Of a stretch of 64,000 bases of DNA, positions 46,933 through 56,329 are shown in pieces. The DNA is from Aculops lycopersici (taxonomy: Eukaryota; Arthropoda; Arachnida; Trombidiformes; Eriophyidae). Each line of letters starts with the position of its first letter. The stretch's first letter is position 1. Location of the stretch: assembly GCA_015350385.1 (NCBI GenBank), contig WNKI01000004.1:248001-312000 (forward strand), read 5' to 3'. The position numbers were made by a program, and so were the translations under genes. The notes under the pieces were generated by a model, which worked only from the letters and a program-made list of their open reading frames with translations, made no database searches and was not told the DNA's origin.

Positions 46933-49900
46933 TCACTCTGTTGAACTGTTGGACGAAATTGTGCGCCTTCTATGATATATACGTTCAATCACTGGTTGAG
47001 ATAGTTGAGCACTGGCCAGAAGTTCGTGTTGCTTGATTTCGGTGGCTGAGGGCCTCTTTTGTGGACTTCGACTTAATAGAGCCTTAACGAGCTCATGTTC
47101 CTTTGGATGATCGCCCTTAAACTCATCTGAATACAAATTATTTCTAGCTTTAAACAATACATTGACCCTTTGCATTTGAGTCTTGAAGGGTATCAAGAGT
47201 TCTAGTAGAATCAACCCCATGGCGAATATGTCAACCTTTTGGTTGTAGCTCAATCCGTTCAATTGCTCGGGGCTCATATATAATTGAGTGCCCACTTGTT
47301 CCGTATGCACAGCTTCAAATCCTCGCTCCACCTCAGATTCGGCAACATACTCTTGCAAATCTAACGAGCTTCCGATTCCCACCGAGGTTTTCGTTCGGCA
47401 CAAGCCGAAATCACCAATTTTTAGGGTGCCATCCAGTGAGAAGAAGATATTTGACGGCTATGATTGGGTTGAATTAGAAAGTTTATCTAGGTTAGCCATC
47501 TACTACTGAAAAACATCCAATACATGAGATTTATAAAGTAATAAAATGTCCGGGATGTTTAGAAAGATATGTCTCATGGTTTAGATAGACAAATCCCAAA
47601 ACATCATCCAGTTCCGTTTCTAATCCCTAGAGGATAGAGAAAGAATTGATTTACCACATATGACTCATCCGTGAAAGCTGATCGGCAATTGAATCCCGGA
47701 CTTCAAAATGTGGATAGAAGTTATATTGTTGTAAAAATATTATCATATAAACTTACCTTAAGATCACGATGTATGAGATCTTGTGAGTGGACATATTCCA
47801 CCGCATCAACTATTTGATAGAACAAATCAAATATAGTTGTTTTATCACGGTTTTCGCAATTGGTCTTCAACCAATCCTTAAGAGTATCTTTATGACATAA
47901 TTGCATTTGAATGTATAAATAAGCTTTCTCAACATGAAGACTCGCCGCCAATGATGGCACGTTGTTCAATTGTCTCAATTCCTTTTGATAGTTTAGTGCA
48001 TTCTTCTTTCTCCTATCGGTAACCGAGGACACCTGTTGCTCAAGACTTGAATCATCGGGACCATCATTCTCGTCCTCATCACAACTACTACTGAATGGCT
48101 CCGTTAAATGACTTGAAAATGAGATGTCGTCATCGTCAGCGATACCATTATGTTGTTGCCGTGTCTTACCACTAGATTCAAATTGTATAAAATCACTGTC
48201 TTCGCTATCACTATCATAATAATTGTTTGTTGTATCACCATTTTTGCGCTTCTGCTGTTGTTTTCTTGTTGTTTTCTTCCTCGTACTATTCTCTTTGTCC
48301 ACAAATTCTTCCTCCTTCTCGTTTGACTTGGTCTCCTCAGTATTATTCTCCAGTCGAATACTACCCGAGCCTTCAAAAACTATGTCCAATGACGGCGAAC
48401 TGGAATTGTTGCGTAGAAATTTGCGATATCCATTTGAACGTCGCTTAAATGGGCTATTACCACAGCCAAACAATTCCGATGAATTGTCGCCGCTTTCTCT
48501 TCCACCTCCTCTTCCTGTATTATGTCCCCCTCCGGTTTCACCGCCATTTGTATCATTTCTCTCATAAATACCATCCGTCGAGGGAAAACTCATTCCATCC
48601 TTTGAATGCACTATACCTAATTGGGCATCGTGTTGTTTTAACCATTCCTCTGGTGGCGTCTCTAGCCAAGCATTGTAATAGCGCACAATTCCAGCATGAT
48701 CCAACTTAGCTAATGCTCTAACCTCGCGCATAACACGCTCGCGAGCTTCCATTTCAAGTGGTAGGCAAATCCGCTTTACAGCATAATGACAATCATCAAT
48801 AGTATTTCTCGCCTCGAATACAATACCAAACCCGCCTCGTCCTAGACGCTGAATTGTGACAAAGTCGTTAGAGTATCTCGATTTGTATGGTTCCGTGTAG
48901 GAAGTGGAGTTGTTAATTAGACTATTCGATAGTGAGGCATTCGGAGAATAGTTGTTGTAACCACCTGTTGCTGTGGCTGCTGATGCAACATGAGGTATTG
49001 GTATTGGGTCGGTGGCCTTTAGAGTTGAGCTTCTTTGTCGCATCGTATTCGACGTTGGCGACATGACTGTGAGTGTACTAGTGGTGGTTGGCGTTGAATT
49101 GTTTGTAGCAATATGTGGACTGGCCGAGGATGTTAGTAGGCTACTAGCGGAAGGTGATAGTTTTCGGCTAGAGCTTGCATTATTTGAATTTGGCACAGAT
49201 GAAATAGATGAGGTGTTTGTGGTTGAGGAGGTTGAATCCTGATCACTTATATGAGCAATATTATCATCAAAGGCGCTGTCATGCGCGCTACTACTATTGG
49301 TGTCCCGCGAAATGGATTTAGTTGTGGCCCTATGATGATAGGCTGGCATTGATGACTCAACCCGTTGGGCCCGCGACGAGATAAATCTCCGTTTCACCAC
49401 CACGAAAAGCCAATTGAGGAATATTGCAGAGGCTAAGCACAAGCCAGTGACTTCACGCCAATAGTGACGAATAGCGCTGATGAGTGAGCTCTCGTAGTTG
49501 TAATAATGTGGAGCCAATGGATATGACTCAACATTGGAGTTGTTAGGAACCTTTTGTTGGTGTTGTTGAGCTGAACGAGAAGCAGCTGACGCTGTGTTTG
49601 CCTGACAAGTTGGCCCCTGGTTATTTCTGTTTCTCATCAACGAGATGGACGGATTACTATTAGAATCGCACATCTGGGGCGGATAATACATTTCCATGTG
49701 GTAGTGTTGGTGAATATTGACCTGTTGCGGCACGACAACCTGTTGTTGTAGTTGTTGATGGTCAGGTTGCTGGTGGTGAAGTTGGTGATGCTGGTTCTGC
49801 TGAAATAATTGTTGCCCTTGTTGATGTTGATGAAAGTCTTGGTGTTGTTGTTGCTGGTGGTGGCGTTGGTGGAGGTGGTGGTAGTTATCAGGAGCAGCTT

Positions 49901-50384
49901 GTTGTTGATGCTCGTGAATAAGATGATGATGATTGTGATGATAATGTTGTTGCTGCTCTGAATTCGGCTCGACAACAATGTTCAACTCCTCGTCTACCCG
50001 TTTCGATTGCTTGTTCGATGTGTGATATTGGAGGTACATGTGCTGCTGATATTGGTGGTAGTGATAGGCCAAGTCAGCTTGCTGGCTCGTGGCCACCGGG
50101 AAGCTAGACTCGTAATTCTCCATATAGAAGGCCTCTCTAATATCTCCGCCTCCATCGTGAGTAGACTCCCATAGTTCCACCTGAGCATGTGAATAATGAT
50201 GATATTGTTTTTGTTGCTGTTGGTGTTGATTTTGTTGGTGTTGTGATTGAAGTTGGGCTTGCAATTGCTCCGACTGCAGCTCCTGTTGTTGGTGAGCCTG
50301 ATGTTGTTGCTGCTGTAGATTTCCTTCGACTATGTAACTAAATAGGCACAGTAATAATAACGGCAGATACCGAACATACATCAT
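46933..50384 (-). CDS. PERK-type eIF2-alpha kinase (EIF2AK3 family) with reduced luminal part
   Basis: Two exons (50384-47757 and 47457-46933) are joined across a 299-bp GT-AG intron placed exactly between HRDLK and PSNIFF, giving 1050 residues. There is a signal peptide (MMYVRYLPLLLLCLFSYIVEG), then about 280 residues dominated by Gln and His. A membrane span follows at about 311-331, preceded by a PERK-like juxtamembrane (PHYYNY...HYWREV). The kinase starts near residue 508: GRGGFG loop (about 513), AVKR lysine (about 535), and RYYNAWLE as in PERK. The long acidic insert typical of PERK comes next, then YLYIQMQLC, HRDLKPSN, DFG, and the activation loop ending VGTQLYMSPEQ. All catalytic residues are present. 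PERK is an ER membrane sensor that phosphorylates eIF2-alpha during unfolded-protein stress. The oddity is that the roughly 480-residue luminal beta-sensor domain is missing. The gene lies antisense to, and converges with, the RR-mucin gene. Confidence 0.9.
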
Positions 50385-51221
50385 TAAGTATTCCGAGAAG
50401 AAAGGTAATTATTGTTGTGTATTTAATTCTCACGTAGATAAGATAGTGAAGTTGTACGGTTCTTTTTGTTTCTGGTGTCTGTTTGTGTTGTTGTTGTTGT
50501 TGTGTTGGTTGATGTTAGCGATTGTAGCTGGTGGTGGTGGTGATTGAATCATGAGTATGAGGGTCTAATAGGTTGTTGGTGATACATTTGAGAGATAGAA
50601 TAGAATTGAGGGAAAAGTTGGACAATATCAGAACTTTTGGTCCAACTTGTTGTTGTTGTGTTGTTGCTGTTGCTGTTTCGTCTCTAGTTTTTTGAGTTTC
50701 GTTAACTCCACACACACACACACACTGAGGGAGAGAGAGAAACTTAACCAATTGCTCGACTGGACTACTGAACCTGGACAGCTTTAGTTGTTGCTGTTGG
50801 TTTTGCTACAACTGTTGCTCGATATTCGATATTCGAACAAAACTGTTGTTTGTTACCTCGTCTCGTCTCGTCTCTTCTCGTCGTTTGGTTCTAACAATTG
50901 CTCTTTCGGACATTCCCCATAGAGTCCCTATGGAGAAGAGATGGTTAAATATTGCGCTACATGCGAATTGGACAATTCTCAAAATAAATTGGCATGACTG
51001 TTGTTTGTTTCTTGCTTCGTTCGCATTGCAATGCGTTGCTGCCGCTGGTGGACTTTACTGTACTTTACTGTATGGCTACTGTAGTATCGTTGCACACAAC
51101 ACACAGCAAACACATTCAGACTCTTTGGGGCTCTCTCTCTCTCTCTCTCTTTCCTTCTCTCTTGCTCACTGTGGTGAATCTCACTCGCTCTCCGCATTGC
51201 CTCTCGCTGCTACCGCCGCTG

Positions 51222-51265
<44 letters not shown>

Positions 51266-52428
51266 CAGGCATTGCGAGTCTCTCTGGCTCGATTTGTTGA
51301 GTTGAATTCGCTTTCTGCTGTTGGCTCCAGAGCAAACTCGCAGCCAAAAAGCGCCGGCAGCTCACACATTGCTCTCGGCGTCGTCGTCCTTGTGGATGTT
51401 TACGATGTGTCGCTACGCTCGCTGGTGCTGCTGCTGCCGTCGTTTTGGCTCTTGTGTTGTTGTTGTTGTCGTCTTTTTCGTTCGTTTCTGAAACGCACAT
51501 CGCAAAAGCCGATGCGCCTTCCTCGCCACTGAGGCTCGCGAGAGTTAAAACGCCGAAAGTTCCGAGAGACAGATAGAAAGGGGAAAGCAACTCGGCCATT
51601 AGTAGGATCCCTCACGGTCAATGGCCGGCTCCAAAGGGGGAAAGTAGAATTCACTCTCGCCAGCCCAGCGAGGGCCAACCGACAGCCAGCGGCCGAGGGA
51701 CGCGTTACGCGAGCAGCAGGTTACGCCGCCGTCGCCATCCCATCTCACCACAACAACCGCTGCAACCACCACCGCCACCAACTACAACGCGGATATCACC
51801 TGTTGACAGGCCCACCAGAAGCAAAGGCGGTTGTTGTTGCTGTTGCTCTTTAGAGGGAAGAGGTGGTCCCACAGAGCAATCTACCACGACGACGACGTCG
51901 ACGTTTGATTTGGCCCAAAATGAAACGTAAATACAGCTGACACGAGCACTAGACTTCTAACCATTGGATCTAACCATCGGATTGGATGGCTCGTCAAAGG
52001 ATCAACGTTAATGCTAGGTCTCTTTTAAGGGCCTTTCTGACGTTTGAGGTAAGAGAGGTGGTCGCAAGTTATGTTCAGTTCATAGTATGTTACGTAATTT
52101 TTGGAAGATGGTAAGCATAGCCATCAGCATATGAGTCAAGCCAAAAGCCTAGTCAATACTCTCGTATATATCCGCAATCTTCTGTTGTAAAACAACGTTA
52201 ACAATCAGGAGCAAGCTTCAATTGGGCCAGCAACAAACACCGTCGATCAAAACAGATTAGATGACTAGTGGAGTGGATAGGAAAGTTTGGTGTGCAGCTC
52301 CGGTTTGTGACGTTTTCGAACCTCTTCTATACGTCAAGATATCAAGCCAAAGAACGGTCTTGGCATACGAATGACATTAAACATTTCCATAATAAACTAA
52401 CCAGTACATTTTCGAGTCATCTTTGTCA
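50385..52428. other. Promoter side of the PERK gene and non-coding spacer
   Basis: No convincing gene. It includes a CA repeat at 51223-51264, CT tracts near 51131-51150 and GGT/GTT triplet runs. A 228-codon plus-strand frame here reads through the CA and CT repeats and is discounted. Confidence 0.55.
51223..51264. repeat. (CA)n microsatellite, about 21 units
   Basis: Uninterrupted CA dinucleotides. Confidence 0.95.
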
Positions 52429-52434
52429 TTTATT
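52429..52434 (-). terminator. Poly(A) signal of the CDC6 gene
   Basis: AATAAA on the minus strand lies about 16 nt after the CDC6 stop codon. Confidence 0.7.
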
Positions 52435-52449
52435 GATGATAATCTTAAA

Positions 52450-53805
52450 CTAAAATGAATTTATTACGTTCTCTATTATATCCTTACGTTGCAATAGATT
52501 AGTGATTTCAAATTCGCCAGCCTTCAATTGGAGTTTACTTGAACCGGCACGTCCTTTCTTTACTGATATCAAACCTTGAACCTCCATGTGGTCCAAAATG
52601 GCCAAATAATCGTCGCGTGACCAATTAAAATTGTATTTTGCAAAAACTTTCTCCACCAAACAACCGCAAGCTCGCGAGTCCGCAGATCTATCTTTAGACT
52701 TAGAGCTCAAACTTAAGATGCAAGTCAACACAATTTGATGGGGAAATGGACATTGGTCATCCAAATATTGAGTATCTTTTTGGCGCTTCTTAATTGATGT
52801 GGCCACTGAGGCTATATTGGTTCGCTCCCTTGTTCTTTTCACTGGAGTTTTGATGATGAGTTGGTCAGTAGCTTCATGTGAAGTTATTGTCGACGATATT
52901 TTCTTTGTGGCAGTACTGGTGATTAGTTTGCTCTTCGTGGGGCATGTTACATTTTGCGAAGAGCCCATGTGAGGTGGAGTTGATGGTGGGGTTATCATGA
53001 TACTAGATTGCTCGGCAGGATCGATTTCCTCCTCATCGTTATCTTCCACTTCCGTGTCGTCTGGGTCGCATCGGTGTTGGACCTCTTGCTTGTTGGTGTC
53101 GTCGATGGAACTTCTCAACGCGTTCAAAGCTCCTCTAATGTCACCACCCTCGCGAGCGAACCTTTTTGAGATGATGCTCAATGCACTTGGATCCACATTG
53201 GCATCCTCAAAGTTTTGGTCATTCTCTAAATACCACATGAGGATGCCCTTAATATCAGTAGACGAGTATGGCTGAAAGACAATCTTTTTGACATGAGCAT
53301 ACTCTTCGCCCGTGAAGGCGCTTAATGACTGGTATCTTGATGTGAGATTCAGAGTGTTTGCAATGCCGACCAATATCAACTTGCTATTAGTTTGTTGTGT
53401 CCAAGAGAAGATTTTTTTGATGGTATTGACATTCTTCGACTTGGGCAGTTTGTCCATCTCGTCTAAAACAATTAAATAGGTCTCACAAGTTCTGGCAGTG
53501 AACTTTTTTTCTAATCTTGAGATCATTTCCGATTCACTAAGATTTGCGAATTTATCCAGCCCGACTGACTGGCAAATTCTTGTTAATATAGTCTTTGAGC
53601 TTGGAACTCGCATGCAATTCAAACTGACCTTAGGCGTCAAGTTGATTTGGTCAAGAACATAGTCCATGCTCATGGTCTTTCCAGTTCCTGGGGGACCAGT
53701 TAAATAAAGAATACCGGCCTTCTTTTTTTCAATCCTGGACATGATGAACTTGTGGATGCCTTCAATCTCATGACCACGGCCGCAAATGCCACTTTCCACA
53801 GCCAT
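52450..53805 (-). CDS. CDC6 replication-licensing AAA+ ATPase
   Basis: The frame encodes 451 residues. Walker A GPPGTGKT is at about 36-43, Walker B LIVLDEMDK at about 109-117, sensor 1 LVGIANTLNLTSRY near 143-156, and the sensor 2 arginine lies in GDIRGALNALR near 220-230. A charged insert follows, then a winged-helix domain from about 350 to the end. This is the Orc1/CDC6 branch. With no BAH domain and a core of this length it is CDC6, which with ORC and Cdt1 loads the MCM helicase in G1. The usual N-terminal 100-150 residues with CDK and cyclin-binding motifs are lacking. The ATG is preceded on the minus strand by CAGATTTTAG, a plausible splice acceptor, so an upstream exon may exist and the ATG may be internal. 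A hAT transposon lies 529 bp upstream. Confidence 0.87.
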   Translation of the reverse strand: MAVESGICGRGHEIEGIHKFIMSRIEKKKAGILYLTGPPGTGKTMSMDYVLDQINLTPKVSLNCMRVPSSKTILTRICQSVGLDKFANLSESEMISRLEKKFTARTCETYLIVLDEMDKLPKSKNVNTIKKIFSWTQQTNSKLILVGIANTLNLTSRYQSLSAFTGEEYAHVKKIVFQPYSSTDIKGILMWYLENDQNFEDANVDPSALSIISKRFAREGGDIRGALNALRSSIDDTNKQEVQHRCDPDDTEVEDNDEEEIDPAEQSSIMITPPSTPPHMGSSQNVTCPTKSKLITSTATKKISSTITSHEATDQLIIKTPVKRTRERTNIASVATSIKKRQKDTQYLDDQCPFPHQIVLTCILSLSSKSKDRSADSRACGCLVEKVFAKYNFNWSRDDYLAILDHMEVQGLISVKKGRAGSSKLQLKAGEFEITNLLQRKDIIENVINSF

Positions 53806-54325
53806 GGCTAAAATCTGGCCGGTGGATTAAAACTTTTAGCTTATAATTGTTGTAGTTTTTTGTCAACTTTTTGTTACTAATATTACTGTTATTATTATTG
53901 TTATTATTTGGCGGTGGTTTGCTAATAGATATATTAATACAGCTGCCAGTTGGCTTTGTCAAAATCAATTATTATTAATATGGTAATTAGATAATATTAA
54001 AACAGGAGATGTCATCTGTCCACGGAGTCGAATGGGCCTTGTCGGAGGAACGAGTTTGCTAGGGCCGCGACTTGTTGCTCACCTCCATTCTCGCTCTGTT
54101 GTTGTGCACGAGGTTGGCGCCATCGCGTCGAGAACTTGGTGCAACGCATCTACAAGAATAGCGCGTAAATTCCGTTGCTCTCGTCGAGTGCGACACTCAA
54201 AAGTTAGTTCAGGGATCGCCGTTCGTGGCGCTGCGCAACCAAAACAAAGCCGCTGCTCGTGAACGTTATTGGCGCCAAATAAGCCGACAGCGACACAATG
54301 GGCATTTAAAGCGCGCAAGATGCGC
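53806..54325. other. CDC6 upstream region
   Basis: About 520 bp lie between the CDC6 start and the transposon target site. ATT-rich triplet runs occur near 53870-53905. No upstream CDC6 exon could be recognised here. Confidence 0.5.
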
Positions 54326-54333
54326 ATTGCGCA
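54326..54333. repeat. Left target-site duplication ATTGCGCA
   Basis: This 8-bp sequence is repeated exactly at 58695-58702, flanking the hAT element; hAT transposases make 8-bp duplications. Confidence 0.92.
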
Positions 54334-54355
54334 TAGGGATGAGAGCTGTGGACTG
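54334..54355 (+). repeat. Left terminal inverted repeat of the hAT element
   Basis: 22 bp beginning TAGGGATGAGAG and ending GGACTG; imperfect match to the right end. Confidence 0.85.
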
Positions 54356-54516
54356 CGTGGGGGCGAAATCCAGCCCGTTTCCCCTCCGACTGCCAGTCGA
54401 AATGGAAACCGACTGCCTCTTGGACAGCCGGCCTGCCAGTCCGGACTGTTTGCGGGGGAAAGAAATTTGTGGGGGAAAGCACAAGTTTCCAGTCAGCTAC
54501 ACGACTGCCGACTGTC
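54351..54516. repeat. Left subterminal GACTG array
   Basis: GACTG or its complement CAGTC occurs about nine times in this stretch, often paired in inverted fashion (for example GACTGCCAGTC and CCAGTCCGGACTG). hAT transposases bind short subterminal repeats, so these are likely transposase sites. Confidence 0.75.
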
Positions 54517-54596
54517 TTCTTCGGGAAACGTCCCGAAACGCCCCTTCTGCAGCCTATCCTAGACCCGCACGAATCCGACCATATACATGACGCCAA

Positions 54597-54739
54597 GTTA
54601 ACACTACGTTAACAGATAGCCGGTGTCAAGTTAACAGGATTCAGTCCCATTGGCACTGCACAAAACGGTTGGAGGAGACGCATGTTAACTTTGAGGCCGC
54701 CAGTATGGTGCCACAGTCACAAGTTAACATCGAGTTAAC
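54597..54739. promoter_or_regulatory. GTTAAC cluster upstream of the zinc-ribbon gene
   Basis: Six copies of GTTAAC start at 54597, 54608, 54630, 54684, 54723 and 54734. The repeated palindrome suggests a bound homodimeric factor, either element- or host-encoded. Confidence 0.65.
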
Positions 54740-54774
54740 CCATGCTTAAAAGCTGAGCATCCATCGCTTGATGC

Positions 54775-54868
54775 AACCCACCCACCCCCCCTGAATTTGT
54801 CGTTGGCCTTCGGCCAACGACGGCGACTTCGTCGCCCAGTTGTCGCCGCTCGCTTCGCTCGCTCCATT
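54775..54868. repeat. C-rich tract and short hairpins, left side of the element
   Basis: A C-rich run (54775-54791) is followed by a perfect 9-bp stem (TCGTTGGCC, loop TTC, GGCCAACGA) and a 6-bp stem (GGCGAC, loop TTC, GTCGCC). A similar set in mirror order occurs at 58255-58372. Confidence 0.75.
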
Positions 54869-54936
54869 TGCAAACTCTTTCCACAAGTGAACCAAACAAT
54901 TCTTCGTCATAGTAATATCATTCAAGATTCTACAAA

Positions 54937-55440
54937 ATGAATAATCCTCCAAGAACAAGTGCTCAAGTGAGAAGTCGCAATCGTCCAAGACAATCATCTC
55001 GACTTCGAATCGTCGATGATTTTGCGGTCATGCCAAGACTCAGCTCAAGAGCTTTTGATCCCCGAAGAGAACAGGTCGATCTCACAAGATTCGAGCAAAC
55101 TCCACAAGACTTGAATAGATCATTCGCAGAGAATGCTGTTCGATACCTGAGACAGAGATTTGGAGATGACTATGAATCGAGCGCAGTCATTTCGGTGGAT
55201 AGGCTAAGCGACGAGCGATCGGAGGTAGACGAATTCGAGTTGTATCAGCCTCCTGATTTGCCGATACCAAAGGATTTGAGAGCTAAGACACCACCAGGTG
55301 GATTCCATGGCCAACATTTTGGCATGCGGCGCTGTGATTATTGCAAATCTTGGAATCATCCAAAATATTTGGTGAATGACAGATGCGATTTTTGTAGAAA
55401 AGACAAGAAACAATCAAAAGAACCACGTGTTCATGTTTAA
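54937..55440 (+). CDS. hAT accessory protein with C-terminal zinc ribbon, unknown function
   Basis: A 167-residue product starts at an ATG in good context (TACAAAATGA). The N-terminal 60 residues are basic and Ser/Arg-rich (RSRNRPRQSSRLR), suited to nucleic-acid binding or nuclear import. The middle is acidic (SVDRLSDERSEVDEFE). The C-terminus carries a four-cysteine motif, C-x2-C-x13-C-x2-C (CDYC...CDFC) at about residues 132-150, followed by a Lys-rich tail; this reads as a small zinc ribbon. It lies inside the hAT element downstream of a GTTAAC cluster and ends 7 bp from the 3' end of the RING gene. I do not recognise a homologue. It could assist transposition, bind the element's ends, or partner the RING protein. 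The frame is clean, which argues that it is maintained. Confidence 0.7.
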   Translation: MNNPPRTSAQVRSRNRPRQSSRLRIVDDFAVMPRLSSRAFDPRREQVDLTRFEQTPQDLNRSFAENAVRYLRQRFGDDYESSAVISVDRLSDERSEVDEFELYQPPDLPIPKDLRAKTPPGGFHGQHFGMRRCDYCKSWNHPKYLVNDRCDFCRKDKKQSKEPRVHV

Positions 55441-55451
55441 ATAAAGTTTAT
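55439..55451. terminator. Shared bidirectional poly(A) signal AATAAAGTTTATT
   Basis: AATAAA on the plus strand serves the zinc-ribbon gene, whose TAA overlaps it. TTTATT is AATAAA on the minus strand and overlaps the TAA of the RING gene. The two hexamers are a single base apart. Confidence 0.75.
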
Positions 55452-55945
55452 TCAATCATTCTTACAGCTATATAATCATTTATCTTCTCTCGGCAGATTG
55501 GGCAAACGTTTCTTTGAGTCAAATCTCTTAATAGGCAATCTCGGCAGAATACCAAGTGGCCACATGGGATTATAAGTTGGTTAACTTCACTTTCGTGACA
55601 AACCTTGCAGATAACCAGATTTTGGGCCCTGGTTGCGTTGACAACTGGTCCAACTATAGCTCGTTGCTCCTCTGTTTGCACTGATGCATCGAGTTTGCTG
55701 CTCTTTGCTTCTTCAAGCTTCACCTGTTGAATATTAGGTTTAGTCTCAGCTTCAGTCTTCACTCGACAGGCTAGTGCATTCTCGCGTTTGACTTTCATAC
55801 ACCTGGCTGCTTGGAACTGGCGCCATTTCTTGAAAACCTCCTCTGGTATCTCAGCTCGTCCTGTAGTTTGCCAGGTTCTTTCACCATCAGTTAGAGTGTA
55901 AACTGTTGCTGGGCCTCGCCCAGTTGTAGAAACTACCCTCATCAT
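55448..55945 (-). CDS. hAT accessory RING-finger protein (IAP-like RING), putative E3 ubiquitin ligase
   Basis: I start at the first ATG (55945), immediately preceded by GTTAAC on the coding strand; the frame is open further but only from a TTG. The product has 165 residues. The N-terminal part (GERTWQTTGRAEIPEEVFKK) and a Lys/Glu-rich middle match nothing I know. The C-terminal 50 residues form a C3HC4 RING: CKVC, then CGHLVFCRDC, then CPICREKI, ending with a hydrophobic tail (YIAVRMIE). The CGHLVFC spacing and the short tail after the last cysteine pair are typical of inhibitor-of-apoptosis RINGs, but no BIR domain is present. RINGs of this type recruit E2 enzymes. It is divergent from the transposase across a 384-bp spacer. 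A role in controlling stability of the transposase or of a host factor is inference. Confidence 0.75.
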   Translation of the reverse strand: MMRVVSTTGRGPATVYTLTDGERTWQTTGRAEIPEEVFKKWRQFQAARCMKVKRENALACRVKTEAETKPNIQQVKLEEAKSSKLDASVQTEEQRAIVGPVVNATRAQNLVICKVCHESEVNQLIIPCGHLVFCRDCLLRDLTQRNVCPICREKINDYIAVRMIE

Positions 55946-56329
55946 GTTAACTCTGAGACAATAATAGGTCGAGATTGTTGTTGGCAATGGTCAAGGATAC
56001 GAGTTAACTCTGGATAAGCTTTGCATTTTGTTAACGCATGGGATTTTAGCGCCGCATCAACCGAAGTTAACTTGAGTGAACAAATTGGGCGCGATGTTAA
56101 CTTCGCCACATAACTCAACGCGAGGTTAACTCGTTTCAGCTCAAATTACTCAGCACTGAAGCCGGTGCTGGTGTGATCGAGTTAACTGTTGCGTATCATC
56201 TTACACGTTAACTCTATACCACGTGGCCGACTGCATCAGCATATAACGCGCATCAGACTCAAATGCAAGTTAACCTATTTTCATGCACCATTTTCATCTC
56301 ATTATTAGATAGCATTGCATAGCACCAGA
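55946..56329. promoter_or_regulatory. Divergent promoter region with nine GTTAAC sites
   Basis: This spacer lies between the divergent RING and transposase start codons. GTTAAC starts at 55946, 56003, 56030, 56066, 56096, 56125, 56181, 56207 and 56269, at spacings of about 26-62 bp. The density suggests coordinated regulation of both genes by one DNA-binding protein. Confidence 0.7.

Noticed and set aside
48104..48709. Several frames in the other strand and other frames of the PERK insert
   Set aside because: Shadows of the kinase insert region; no domain and no start context.
50846..51532. A 228-codon plus-strand frame upstream of PERK
   Set aside because: It reads through the (CA)n and CT microsatellites (His-Thr and Ser-Leu runs) and has no domain.
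54746..54997. 83-codon antisense frame at the left of the hAT element
   Set aside because: Overlaps the hairpin cluster and the start of the zinc-ribbon gene; no domain, and the opposite frame is better supported.
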